This document shows, one piece after another, positions 48,089-59,879 of a stretch of 64,000 nt of DNA (positions within the stretch are counted from its first letter, which is position 1; the number at the start of each line of letters is the position of its first letter). The notes under the pieces are model-generated. The model was not told the DNA's origin, made no database searches, and saw only the letters and a list, made by a program, of their open reading frames with translations. The position numbers and the translations under genes were made by a program. The DNA is from Cerrena zonata (taxonomy: Eukaryota; Basidiomycota; Agaricomycetes; Polyporales; Cerrenaceae), in assembly GCA_038087015.1 (NCBI GenBank), contig JASBNA010000001.1, forward strand, positions 992,001-1,056,000, in the 5' to 3' direction.

Positions 48089-49864
48089 ATGTTGGCCTCA
48101 CGAAACCTCTCTAGCTTTGCGCGGGGCGCATTGAAAACCTCTCAGGCAAGCGAAATCGACGTTCCCGATAGCTTCTGTCTGACGGTTAAATTGTTAGGCT
48201 GCTCGCACCTTTGCTTCTGCAGCCCCAACTGCTGCTTTCGCTGGCAAGAAGGGAGCGAACGTGAGTTCGTTCTCTATATGCGTCATGCTGAAAAACTTCT
48301 CATTATGCTTGAAATAGGGCAAATACACTGTCACTCTCATTCCTGGAGATGGTGAGTGCGGCGAACAACGGGTAGAGCGGGCTTTATTCACGTTTTAATC
48401 AAGGTATTGGTCCTGAAATCAGCCAGTCCGTGAAGGAGATCTACTCTGCTGCCAACGTATGTCGCGCGTAGCGTGAAATATGGTTCCCCCCTAACGTTAT
48501 ATGTCATAGGTGCCCATTGAATGGGAAGAGGTCGATGTTACACCCATCCTCAAAGGTGGTAAGACTGTCATTCCTGACGCTGCCATCAGCTCCGTCAAGA
48601 AGAATACCGTTGCTTTGAAGGGTATGTACTCAATTCCAACTATTGTCCTCAACTCTCTTTGACACGTATAACAGGTCCCCTCGCTACCCCCAGTACGTAT
48701 GACTTCATAGGTGACCTACACATACGGGACTGAACGTTTCGCTCTAGTTGGAAAGGGTCACGTTTCCCTCAACCTTACCCTCCGAAGGACATTCAACCTC
48801 TTTGCTAACGTCAGGCCGTGTGTCTCCATTAAGGGTTTCAAGACCCCCTACGACGACGTCAACACCGTCTTGATCCGTGAGAATACCGAGGGCGAATACT
48901 CTGGTATTGAACATGAGGTAATGTCTTTTTAGAGTTAGCATAAAAGCTATGATTAAAAGGAAGCCGTAGATCGTCGACGGAGTTGTCCAGTCCATCAAGC
49001 TTATCACCTGGGATGCGTCTGAGCGTGTTGCTCGTTATGCTTTCCACTACGCCCAGTCCACAGGACGTAACCGTGTTACCGCTGTCCACAAAGCCAACAT
49101 CATGTAGGTGTGGATTGACTAGCTTCTGAGAATTATGCTGACATTGCCTAGGAAAATGTCGGATGGTATGTTTTTGTCTGCGTGCCGTCAAGTAGCCAAG
49201 GATTTCCCTGGCATTCAGTACGATGAGGACCTTTTGGATCGTGTCTGCCTCCAGATCGTCCAAAACCCCAGACCATACTCTGACCGAGTGATGGTTATGC
49301 CCAACTTGTATGGTGATATTTTGTCCGATATGTGTGCCGGCCTGATTGGAGGACTCGGACTGACACCTTCGGGTAACATTGGACGTGTGAGTGAAGATAA
49401 CATGACTGTTCGACAGTGATGTTCACGGTGTTGACGTATAAAATTGCTCAGGATGCGTCCATTTTCGAAGCTGTCCACGGTTCGGCACCCGACATTGCTG
49501 GTAAGTATGCTATTTTATGTATCCTTGGACACGTCTGATCGTGGTTCTAGGCAAGGGATTGGCTAACCCCACCGCGTTGTTGCTTTCCTCGTTGATGATG
49601 CTTCGGTAAAGGGTTTACGATTGATGCACGTGTTGAGACTAATCAATTTTTTGCGTAGACACATGAACCTTAACGAGTACGCCAACAAGATCGAGAAGGC
49701 GGCTCTCACCGTGAGTGAAAACATCTACGCTTTGGTTACGTTCCATTGACATTGACACTCTGTCACAGACTATCGCGGATGGCAAGTCGATCACAGGTGA
49801 TCTCGGTGGTAAGGCGAGCACGAAGGAGTACACCTCTTCCATTATCGAGAAGCTTTCTGCGTGA
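48089..49864 (+). CDS. IDH2: NAD-dependent isocitrate dehydrogenase, Idh2-type subunit
   Basis: Thirteen exons: 48089-48145, 48198-48260, 48318-48351, 48404-48456, 48510-48621, 48675-48692, 48748-48917, 48970-49103, 49152-49386, 49452-49500, 49551-49605, 49659-49710, 49769-49864; 375 aa. A Ser/Arg/Ala-rich mitochondrial presequence (about 1-35) precedes the dehydrogenase: [30 protein letters not shown] (substrate loop), [32 protein letters not shown] and [11 protein letters not shown]. GKGHxSLNLTLR is the Idh2 (catalytic) form. Exon 6 is only 18 nt. Intron 1 has a GC donor (CAG|GCAAGC). The enzyme oxidises isocitrate to 2-oxoglutarate in the TCA cycle, with Idh1 as partner. Thirteen exons is high for 375 codons. 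Confidence 0.95.
48146..48197 (+). other. GC-AG intron in IDH2
   Basis: This 52-nt intron has the donor CAG|GCAAGC, the best GC-donor consensus, and ends TTAG. No GT donor nearby keeps the presequence in frame with the next exon (KTSQ-AARTF). Confidence 0.85.
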
Positions 49865-50568
49865 GCAATAGAACTCCCAGTAGACTTTCAGGGACGGAAT
49901 CGTTTGTGTCACGGACTCCGAAACTAGAGTACATTAGGACGCTCAGCTGACCAATATTACCCATTGCTAAATCGTATCTTCGCATATCTTCTGCCTGGAG
50001 GCACTGGCAGGCGTTAGGAACAATAACCTGTCAAACATGAGGCAGGCGAGAATCATGAATGTGCTGATGAACGGATGATCTTGGTGCTCCGCCTGCAGAA
50101 ACAGGCCGGCGCGAATCTGAAGGCTGTGCATTCGTAACTACGTGGCGAAGGAGCATAGCAAGTGCGCAGAAGAAGATGGTAAGACTTTGTAAGGATGCAT
50201 AGTAATGTGACGTCGCGTCTAATCACTTTGTAAGTGTGGGAAAGTGCGGTGGGTGGTACCTACATCATAAAATGGGTGGACGCAACACTTGTCTCCTACT
50301 TGCGACGATAAGCAAACCCCTTCCACGCCTACCCAGGCAACCACTCCCATAAACCCCACTCGCCCTACAGGGCAAAGCCTTCTATCTTACACAACATTCT
50401 CCAACTCCTGGTATGTACCCCCGCTGTTCCCCTTCACGGAACCAATTCATATAACGGACACATGTTCAGTCATCGCACAACCACTTCCAAGAAACGACCA
50501 AAACCCAAAAACATTGCATAACGTTGTAAACGACAAATTGTAAAATCTGTATTCTCATTACGAACGAC
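49865..50568. other. Intergenic, SSD1 promoter and leader
   Basis: This 704-bp stretch lies between IDH2 and SSD1, both on the plus strand. A long leader is likely for SSD1. The last 300 bp are C-rich on the plus strand. No RNA gene or repeat is recognised. Confidence 0.5.
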
Positions 50569-53500
50569 ATGTCCGACGAAGCCAAGCCCCCAACTCAGAT
50601 CCCTCCTAAGCCCCAGGACAAGAACGAGGACAAGAAGCCCCCCAATGGCCCAGGCCAAGGTGGTCAAGGTGGCAACAGAAACCGGAGGACACCCTCTAGG
50701 TCTGGAAATCCCAATGGTGGCAATTCCGGTGGTCCTAGACCTGCCTCACGTGGTAGCAATAAGAGAGGACCCGCTAGTAACACTAATCCGACCGAGTCGG
50801 GATCCGAATCTGCTGCGAAGAGGAACGACGGAAAGAAGAATGATCATCGAAGCCGCCCCTCTACTGGTGGTCCTCGCTCTGGAGGTAACCGCAGACCATC
50901 TCAGTCCACTAACCAGGCCAATCGTCAAAGTAGCAACAACTACAACAACAATGGCTCGAAGCAGAATGGCAAACAGCCTGCCTCTTCTTCTCCGGCTCCT
51001 CCTCTAACTACCTCGGATAGCAGTGACGCATTGTCCTCGCTTCAACGCGTCATCGCCGATTTGAAGACCACTTCCCCTCCCGCCCCCCAACCTTCTAACT
51101 CTGCTCCCGGTATCACTACATCTATTTCTATGCCTTCTGCCCAAATCCAGGGGTCCAATTTACCACCCACTGCGCCCGTATTCCAGCCTGGCGCCGCCGC
51201 CTATCCTGGTATTGCCGGCAATGAGCCTCCCAGGCACCGCAAGGCCGCGTCTTTGGGTACTGGTCAAGGACCCGCTATTGGTACTTACTCTCCTAACCTT
51301 GGATCTATGATGGAAGATGTCGAAGATCAAGTGAATGCCTCCGTTGAAGAAGGTGAAATTCGTGAGAATAGCCTCCCGCACCAGCGTCGCTCCCTTTCTC
51401 AGAGCTTCACCGCTCCACGATTCGCTGCTCTCGCTGCTCAGAACGAGCAAGGTGATCTTTCTGGCCGCCCTCAATTGGCTCCTGGTTTCATGTTCGGCGG
51501 AAGAAGGCGTCCCAGTGCTGCTATGCCACTTGGTCCTCCCATCAACGAGGAGGATCTCGGCTTCCAATTCCCTCAGCAGCAGAACCAGCCAAACTTCAGC
51601 ACTGACTCTGAATCTGGACATAGAAAACCTGACCAAGGCGAGATTACCGGAATCATGGCCGAGCAGGTAAGTCGCATATACCCGCCACTTCATAACATTG
51701 TGTACTCATGAAGTAGTCTAGATTGCCCTCCAAAACCAAATCGAAGCTCTCCAGCAGCAGCAACAAGCGTTGTATCAACAACAGCTCGCTTCTAACCAAG
51801 TCCTGTCTTTTCAAACCCCTGGTCTTACCCCTGCACGCGCTGCAGGTCACCGTCGTGTTCACAGCACCCTTCCTCTGGGGATGGGTGTGAACCCGTTCGG
51901 AGGTCAAGCTGCCATGGGTCAGTTTGGTCAAGGTGGACTCGGCTTGCCTGAGCAGCCTCAAGGGATCCCTCGTGGCCATGGCAGACGTCATAGTGTCAAC
52001 GTGCTTAACAAGACCCCCGGTCAACCTGGCCTTGGTTCCATGTTTGCTAACAGTCAGGATGGCTTCGACGACGGATTCATGCCTCCTGCTATGGGCGGCC
52101 ATGCGCGCTCCGATTCCAGTTGGCGTATCAGTTAGTCTTCATTCTATTTTTCCAATCAATAATAGCCTGTGCTAATTCAATCGATGTAGACGGTGGCGTT
52201 GGAGGTGTCCAACCTGGCGGTGGTTTCGCTACTGATCTTGCACAGGCCCAAGCCCAATTGCAGAGTCTCCAACAATTCCGTGCAGCCGCTGGTGGTCACC
52301 ACCAGAAGATGCCGTCGTTTAGTTTCCCCAATATGTTGCCAAACATGATGGCCGCTAACATGATGGGTCTCGGGCTTGGTGGAATTAACCTACTACAGCA
52401 ACAACAACAGCAATTCCAGTCCCAATTGCAACAGCAATCCAATCAACCCCAACGCAAGTCGCTCTTTGCCCCCTACCTCCCTCAGGCCTCACTTCCGCCT
52501 CTCCTTGCCGCTGGTAAACTCGTTGTTGGTATCTTACGTGTCAACAAACGGAACCGCTCAGACGCATATGTCGCTACCGAGGTCTTGGATGCAGATATCT
52601 ATATTTGTGGCTCCAAGGACCGTAACCGTGCCCTCGAAGGTGATATTGTTGCCGTTGAGCTCTTGGACGTAGATGAAGTCTGGGGTACGAAGAAGGAGAA
52701 GGAAGAGAAGAAGAGGAAAAAGGAAGAAAACTCCGCCTACGATTTGAGGGGTGCCGCTGGACGACGCAACGACAAAAAGAAAGACGATGTTGAAGTCGAA
52801 GGTCAGGGTTTGATGCTCTTCGAGGATGAAGAGTAAGCTATTTCTCTTCGGTATCATTTTAAAAACATCTCATAATCTCATTAGGGTTACTGACGAGGTG
52901 AAGCCTCAATTCGCCGGTCACGTTGTGGCTGTCGTCGAGCGTATGCCCGGCCAGTTGTTCTCTGGTACATTGGGTCTTCTTCGTCCCTCCTCTGCTGCAA
53001 CCAAAGAGAAGCAAGAAGCCGAGCGTCGTGAACGTGAAGGCGACCGCGGAGACGAGCCCAGGCGTCCCATTGAACGCCCCAAGATTGTTTGGTTCAAACC
53101 TACTGACAAACGTGTTCCTCTTATTGCCATTCCTACTGAACAAGCTCCTCCCGACTTCGTCCAAAACTCGGAGGCGTATGCTAACAAGCTCTTTGTGGCT
53201 TGCATCAAGCGACACGTAAGTCTACTCAATTTCATACTGAGTAACTATATCATGAATCTAACCATAACTTCAGCCTATCAGCTCTCTCCACCCCTTCGGT
53301 ACCTTGGTCGAAGAACTAGGACCTATTGGTGACATTGAAGTTGAAACCAGTGCTCTATTGAAGGATTGCAACTTCCCTACTGAGGAATTCACCGACAATG
53401 TCATGAAGTGTCTCCCACCCATTCCCTGGACGTACGTGATTCTACTGCACCTTTTGGCAATCTATTTACTAATTTCCAATATATTTTTAGTGTACCTGAG

Positions 53501-55459
53501 CGAGAGCTCGAGGTTCGCAAGGATCTACGTGCCGAGCGTGTTTTCACTATCGACCCTGATTCAGCCAAGGATCTTGACGACGCTGTATCGGTCAAACTCA
53601 ACGAAGATGGCACATATGACATTGGTGTTCACGTCGCTGACGTCTCGTTCTTCGTCAAGCCAAACACTGCTTTGGATCGTGATGCTCGCAAGCGTGCTAC
53701 TAGTGTCTACCTCGTGCAACGCTCTGTTCCAATGTTGCCTCCTGCCTTGAGTGAGCAATTGTGCAGTATCCTGCCAGGCCAAGAACGACTCGCCTTTTCC
53801 GTCGTGTTCACCATAACCAAGGAAGGAAAAGTGACCAAGAAGTGGTTCGGTCGCACGGTCATCAAGTCTGCTGCCAAGCTTTCCTACTCCAATGCTCAAG
53901 CAGTCATTGAAGGCAAGACACTGGGCAATGTTGCAGTCATACCTGAACACCAGGCAGCAGACATTGCTCACGATATCAAGATCCTAGACGATCTCGCCAA
54001 GCAACTCCGTGAACGTCGATTCCAGAATGGCAGTCTTCACAGCGATTCCATGAGTATCAAATTCCACTTGGACGATAACGGTGTACCCAATGACTGCAGC
54101 GCATTCGAACGCAACGACGCTAATGATCTTGTCGAGGAGGTACATATTTTGACTGACTTTAGAAGGATCTCTACTCACTTGCCTCGTTATTCAGTTCATG
54201 TTACTCACGAACATGGCCGTTGCTCAACAAGTCGCTGTTCATTTCCCTGAACAAGCTTTGTTGCGTCGTCATGATACTCCCATTGAACGTCGCCTGGTGA
54301 GTACATAGAACTAGCGTTGATGTTACTGTCTCTGATTTTTATGGGTTTAGAATGCATTCTTGGAACGTGCAGAACGTCTCGGTTACGAGGTTGATATCTC
54401 TTCAACCGCTGCTTTGCAGCGCTCTCTCGATGCCGTCAAGGAGCCTCTTGCCCGCCGCATCCTAGACATCCTCTTGCACAAGGCTACCTCGCGCGCGAAG
54501 TACTTCTGTGCTGGTATGATTGATATCGCCAAGTACGGTCACTATGCCTTGAACGTCCCTCTCTACACCCACTTCACTTCACCCATCCGTCGTTACGCTG
54601 ATATTCTTGTCCATCGTCAATTGGACTCCATCCTTCAAGGCGGTAACGAGCCCAAGTTCACTATGGATCGTGACGCTGTAGCCAAGGTCGCCCAGCAATG
54701 CAACATCAAACGCGACTCTGCTCGATTGGCCGAAGAACAGTCCACTCACTTGTTCCTCTGTGTTCTCATTAACGACCTCACTCAACGATATGGACCCGTG
54801 GTTCGTCAGGCCAAGGTTGTTAACGTCCTCGACGCCGCATTCGATGTTCTTGTTCCTGATTTCGGTATCGAGAAGCGTGTTCATGTCGACCAAATGCCTA
54901 TCGATGTATGTTTATATCTTTCCGCTCCTCTATTCAACTGCTAACCTTTTTGATCAGAACCATGTGTATGACGAACACACTCACAGTCTCCAGATCTACT
55001 GGTCTGACAAAGATGTCATCACTTGGCTCGCTGAGAACAGTGACGATGAGCATCTCAGGAAGGTTAAGCAAAATGCTGAACAGCACGCCGTCAAGATGGA
55101 GGTCGTTTCTCGCTCTGTACACGACGAAAAAGCTCTCTTTGACGAAGATGACAATGATGAAGATGAGATTGTTCTCGGACGTCCTGACACTGAAGAGGAG
55201 GAAGTCGGGTCTTCTAAGCAGAGGCTTCTTTCCAAGAACAAGCCTGTGCCTCAATTCGAGGGCTTGAAGACCACTGCTGCCGGTCACAAAATCCAGGAGA
55301 TCCGCGAAATTCAAACCGTTCCCGTACGTAGCCGTGTTGAACCAGTTCTGATGAATCCTTTTACTAAATTGTTTTCCTTAGGTCATCGTCACTGCTGATC
55401 TCACTAAGAGTCCTCCTGTCATCAAGGTCTACAGCGTCAACCCTTACGCACAGAAATAA
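50569..55459 (+). CDS. SSD1: Ssd1/Dis3L2-family RNA-binding protein
   Basis: Ten exons: 50569-51666, 51722-52130, 52190-52832, 52885-53215, 53274-53431, 53491-54139, 54195-54296, 54351-54905, 54958-55323, 55382-55459; 1462 aa. The N-terminal 590 residues are disordered, Gln/Asn/Gly-rich, with sites of the NDR/Cbk1 type HxRxxS (HRRVHS near 409, HGRRHS near 452, HARSDS near 492). Two cold-shock domains follow (from [10 protein letters not shown], and [15 protein letters not shown]), then the RNB domain and an S1-like end. The RNB motif [11 protein letters not shown] keeps Asp901, 907, 909 and 910, the RNase II metal quartet; [16 protein letters not shown] is also intact. Ssd1 represses translation of wall-protein mRNAs; yeast Ssd1 is a pseudonuclease, but this one may be active. 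Confidence 0.94.
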
Positions 55460-56439
55460 ATGTGCATCCCAATTGTTGCATCTTTCCGCCGTGTTATGCT
55501 TCTCGACCAATTCTTCCCTCCTATGCGTCTTTCATCTTCCATACTCTTCCGTTGGGTTGTATTTCGTATCCACTCATGGGGCAAGGTGGTTCCTGCTCGC
55601 AGGTACTTACGCCTCTTGATCTGGTTATCTTTTTCGCTTTCATATTTCCCCCCCTCACGGCTTGCTATGACTTGGATGTAACCTATTCATGTTCATGAAT
55701 AATAATGCCCTGACGCTGCTCTCTCGTTGGTAGAGACATTCTGTAGTTGTATATGTGTAGTAGTGTTTAGTCGGAATGATTCGTAATGGAATTCATGCTT
55801 GCTCTCTCAAATTCATTTTGCATTGCTGGATATGCTTCTCGGTGGGTTATATTATTCGAGGAGTAAGTATATTGTATGCAGTCAAATATAATAATAGGGT
55901 AAGACGAGATATTGGTTACGGACGGAAGGATCACCGTCTTGAAAGCCTTCGAACCCGTACGTTTGTATTTCGTACATGCAAAGGCCGACCAAGGTTTTGC
56001 TCTAAACCAAGATCGTTGTCGCATATTTTAGATAGGTTAGTCACCACAAGATAGAAGTATTACCCACACTGTGAGTGAAATTTGAATGTTCCCTCCAGGA
56101 CTTGAATGAAAGGATATCGGGGCTGGTTACGGTAGAGCCTGTCGGCATTGAGATTATTGGGCAATGACGACAGGATATGGGCTGCCAACTCACCAATGAC
56201 TGAGAATGGCATTCCTCAGTTTGCCTGCGGTTTGTAGGACCATGCCACGATATGAGTTTACCCAACCGATGTCTCACTACGGTCCTGGTCCACGGGGGAA
56301 TCTCAAAGCTGTAATCTACTCATTTCATATTAATATGGTATAATCTAATTCTATGTACATGATACAATTGTCATACCTTGGTCTAGGAAGCTCAGAAGTG
56401 CTTGCAAATGACACCGTACACGCAGACCTCGAGTGCCTT
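55460..56439. other. Convergent gap, SSD1 and RNase P subunit genes
   Basis: This 980-bp stretch between two converging stop codons is the longest gap in the window. It should contain both 3' UTRs. Small ORFs on both strands lack domains, and I could match no tRNA, snRNA or other RNA. Confidence 0.5.
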
Positions 56440-57123
56440 CTAAAGCCCCTCGAGGAACGCGGAAAGACCACTCGAAGCCTGCTTCTTCTTCTCCTGTTCT
56501 TGGCGTTCTCGATTTCGAGCTAACATTTCCTGAAGTCCGCCTTTCTTCTTTTTCTGAGCTTTTGAACGAGCAGAATCGGTGACTGGTGTGCCAGCACGAG
56601 ACTCGCTTTTGGGTGCAACCGGTACTAGCGAGGGTAAAGATTTTGCAGGTATCAGTGGAGGTACCTCTATGGTAGGTTGCGCCAATTCCTTCTGAGGTTC
56701 TAGTTCGGGAATTACAGGCGTAGTGTGTATGCTTGAGGAAGTAGGGGTATCACGAGACTTTCTATGTTCCTTTACGGCGCATTGGACATTGCTCATTCCC
56801 AACGGGATGTCCCTGAAGTGTCCGCATGTCCCACACGACTTGCGCAACACCCGCAGGGTACCACCACCGGAGGCACCGCCCTTTCGTTTCCTTTGCTTGG
56901 ACCTTACAGTACGGATGTTTGCAGTTCCGTCGTGTAGAAACGCTCCGCATTTTGTGCAATGCGAATCGGACAGTGCTTCACTTGAAGCATCGGGGTAATG
57001 GAGCACACGAAACCGGGAAGCATGAAGAGATGCAAGAGCTGGAGTTGCGTGTTGGAGAACGCGAGGAATGGATAGCTGGAATGCGGTAGTGGCTGGGTTA
57101 GGTGCGCCTTGCTGGACTTGCAT
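56440..57123 (-). CDS. RNase P/MRP subunit, Rpr2/Snm1/Rpp21-like
   Basis: Single exon, 227 aa from the ATG at 57123; the frame is open to 57351 but the upstream part has no similarity, and MQVQQGAP begins close to the helical region expected at the start. The core has a helical start (FQLSIPRVLQHATPALA) and a zinc ribbon with two Cys pairs, CTKCG and CGTCG, separated by a basic loop (RSKQRKRKGG). The C-terminal 100 residues are disordered and Lys-rich (KAQKKKKGG). The arrangement matches the RNase P Rpr2/Rpp21/Snm1 family, which binds the catalytic RNA of tRNA 5' processing or of MRP. Which of the two enzymes it serves cannot be told. It is head to head with the BTB gene, 317 bp away. Confidence 0.8.
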   Translation of the reverse strand: MQVQQGAPNPATTAFQLSIPRVLQHATPALASLHASRFRVLHYPDASSEALSDSHCTKCGAFLHDGTANIRTVRSKQRKRKGGASGGGTLRVLRKSCGTCGHFRDIPLGMSNVQCAVKEHRKSRDTPTSSSIHTTPVIPELEPQKELAQPTIEVPPLIPAKSLPSLVPVAPKSESRAGTPVTDSARSKAQKKKKGGLQEMLARNRERQEQEKKKQASSGLSAFLEGL

Positions 57124-57440
57124 GTTGTGCACAAGGCCAAGACGGCGATCCCAAAAACAAAGTTCATTGTATCGGCGCTCACAACGTGGGAACAGCCGAA
57201 AGTGACCTCTTGTCCAGAAAAGGAAGGTGTCGCCGGTGTCTATTGTTCTACGCCTGTTCGAAGAGACAATTGTCTTTTGCCCATTGTCTAGCCAGCATGC
57301 GAGGCTCTGTCTCGCTTGTGGCGACCATGAAATACCGCTCTTGCTCCCCACTCGCTGTCACCATCTTCTTTTACTTCGACCACCACCATCGACATCCTTG
57401 ACTTGCCCTTCGATCTTCAACTTGACAAGTCGCTCCCAAA
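57124..57440. other. Divergent promoter region, RNase P subunit and BTB gene
   Basis: These 317 bp lie between two divergent start codons, and part is open in the RNase P subunit frame. No clear promoter box is seen. Confidence 0.45.
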
Positions 57441-59085
57441 ATGATTCCTGGACATCGTTCACAGTCTTCGACAAGCTCGAAGAGACCTAGCATCTCAAGC
57501 CCTATTCCATCAGACCGTTTTGTACCCCTATCACCTCCCAGAACAAAAAGCCCTCCTCCGGCCGCCGCTACTTCACCACCGCGTTCACGCTCCGCTCTTG
57601 GAGGCTCTATGGCGCGTGGTTGGCTGTCTCGAAACTCATCCTCAGCTTCGAGCAATAGTGCTCCCTACACACCTTCAAAGCCTATTCGAATCTCGGAGCC
57701 AAAGCTTAGCAGCGCGTTTGAGTCGTTCAATATGCAAAGGGGTGGAACTCTAGGTTCTGGTGCCATCGTTGTCCGTACACCCCAAGAGGCATTGGCTGGT
57801 ACCAATGTCTCAATGTACGAGACAGAACACACTGTACAAACTGCTTCACGATCGGAAGACCGTTATGAACCACCTATGTCACCACCTTTGCCACCCATCC
57901 CGGACTTCGGGGACAATGAGGAAGAGGAAGCAGAGGTGAGAGAAGTTGAGCAAGCGATCCCCTCTCGCTCATCTACACCGTCACGTCCGACACGCGCACC
58001 TCCTCCGGTTCCTCTTGAGGATAATGCTCGTACCTCACCCCCGTTGGTTGCACGACGATCTTCCTTGAAGGCCTCAGCCACAAATTCTGAATACTTCCCA
58101 CCCGTTCCAGCTCTCCCAGCTAATATCCCCCCATCACCACCCCAACCACCCTTTGAGTCGATCTTGCTCTCCCCGATGCCGACTGGAGCAGTTGATCCCA
58201 CCAAGGTTCTTGTTACGTTGGAAACGTGTACAACAACCTACCGGACAACTTTGCAGACCCTGATTTCGCGTCCTTCCTATCTTTCAACATACTTAAAGTC
58301 GTTGTTAGTCTCTCAAGATAGGGATGATGACGACGAGCGGTCGATGAGAGATGATGATAGTGCTTTCAACTCTATCTTTCATCATCATCTCACTTCCTCG
58401 GGTTTGCTGCCCCAAACCTCCGGCGGCGTCCATATTTTCCTTGATCGACCCAGCGCTCCGTAAGTCATCATGATATTTTCAAATAACTCTTGTACTCACA
58501 TCCTTGTCCTTAAGATATGCCCATATTCTTGCCTATCTCCGAACCCCGAATTCAACGCCAGAACACCCGGCTACTCTTCCCCGCCCCGTTCAGCTCACTT
58601 CCTCTTCCAACTCTCGTCTTGACGCTCTTCTGGAGCTTCGCGACGAGGCACGTTATCTCGATCTTGACGAACTGTACAAGCTTTGCACAGACGAGATTCG
58701 ATTGCGTTATAGTGACAGTCATCGCAATAACGCGCTTGGCTTGCACACCCGTGCTATGAGCAACGCAAGTAGCGTGAGCGGGCGTAGCCTTGGCACTTTG
58801 CGCGAGACTGTCGAACGCGTGATGGAGACGAGTGAGCTTGGAGAGATGCCTCCTAAACATGCTCGAAACAGGTCAAAGGATTCAGGGTTGGGCTCTGGTA
58901 GCCCACGCTCTAACTACGCGAAGTCCCCGAGTCCGAGAGACAGTGATCCCCAGTCCAACGATGCTTGGAATTCCTCCCCACCTGTTATGGCCAATGCTAC
59001 TGCTTTGCAACAACGCTTGCAGCTGAGTGCCAAGAGCCGCAATAAACCAGCTCCAATTCCTCGTGCTGTTGGACGATGGGTGTAA
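57441..59085 (+). CDS. BTB/POZ (T1-type) domain protein
   Basis: Two exons: 57441-58459 and 58515-59085; 529 aa. The N-terminal 250 residues are Ser/Pro-rich with PPLPPIPD-type SH3 motifs and an acidic patch. A T1-type BTB fold starts near VLVTLETCTTTYRTTLQTL, includes the broken loop with DDDDERS, then GGVHIFLDRPSAPYAHILAYLRTP and ends ARYLDLDELYKLCTDEIR, the same order as in KCTD-type proteins (L-x-T-x-x-T-x-L, D-R-x-x-x-x-x-x-x-x-x-L-R, and A-x-x-x-x-L). The C-terminus is again Ser-rich with basic clusters. KCTD proteins act as CUL3 adaptors in animals; the fungal role is not established. The acceptor is AAG rather than the usual CAG/TAG. Confidence 0.8.
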
Positions 59086-59417
59086 ACTAATGTTTCCTAT
59101 CAATCATGTTTCTCTGTGTTGGTTAACGTCCAATTACGACCATTCACGATCGTTACCTCCATTATTTTGTATTATTATTGCATCTGCATTTGCATATACT
59201 TACCACTCCACTCATTGTACCACAGACATTATTCATAATCACTCACCCTCATTACTATTCTTTTACCTCTGTAGCTTTATAGACTAAACAACGCTTTGCT
59301 ATGTCTCCGTTGTTGAAATGGTCATATCTTGTTCTGAATGTGCTGCTATGCTGTGATGTAAGAATAAGAGACAATGAAGCCGTTGTTATGGGAGAATAAG
59401 GTGCAAGAATTTGAGAA
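59086..59417. other. Convergent 3' region
   Basis: These 332 bp lie between the stops of the BTB gene and the small minus-strand gene. The sequence is AT-rich and pyrimidine-rich, as expected of 3' UTRs. Nothing else is seen. Confidence 0.5.
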
Positions 59418-59879
59418 CTACTTCGGCGCCCATAAGTCGTAAAGCTCCTTGTCGCTTGAATCGAAGCAAGTAACAAGAGCGGGATCCGCTCGAATCCTGA
59501 TACCGCGACCCGGTGATTCTATATGTACGACGCTGCTGCTCAAGGTTGAAAGACCGAAGGGTATTTGGGAGTTGAAGAAACGAGATCCGCCAGAGAGTGT
59601 AGATGATGCAGGTGAAATCTCTCCAGGCATCGGTGTATACTACCAAATCTCAGGTTATTGGGTCAGAGATAATATGAGACGGCTTGGAAATAGTACCTGG
59701 GTAGGACGACGGTTGCGAAGGTTGTTGTCCGGTGTCACTGGGTCAGGTTGGCGACCTATGAGTTATTAAGAATGAATGTTAGGTGACTTTGATGATTCCG
59801 GTTGAACGGTGTAGAAATAACCTGGTGTGCCTGGAGGTGTGGTACTCAAGGTAGCACTACCCGCAGTCTGTGAAGACAT
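59418..59879 (-). CDS. Small conserved-looking protein of unknown function
   Basis: Three exons: 59822-59879, 59697-59755, 59418-59639; 112 aa. I do not recognise the family. The protein is Ser/Pro/Thr-rich at the start (TTPPGTPG), then has an Asn/Arg patch (DNNLRNRRPT), a Gly/Ser segment with SGGSRFFNSQIPFG, a short hydrophobic run with GRGIRIRADPALV and an acidic-aromatic end (KELYDLWAPK). All three junctions are GT-AG and in phase, and the reading is free of stops only on the spliced path, which supports a real gene. It is head to head with VID27, 293 bp away. The compact C-terminal motif suggests a binding peptide within a complex, but that is a guess. Confidence 0.6.
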
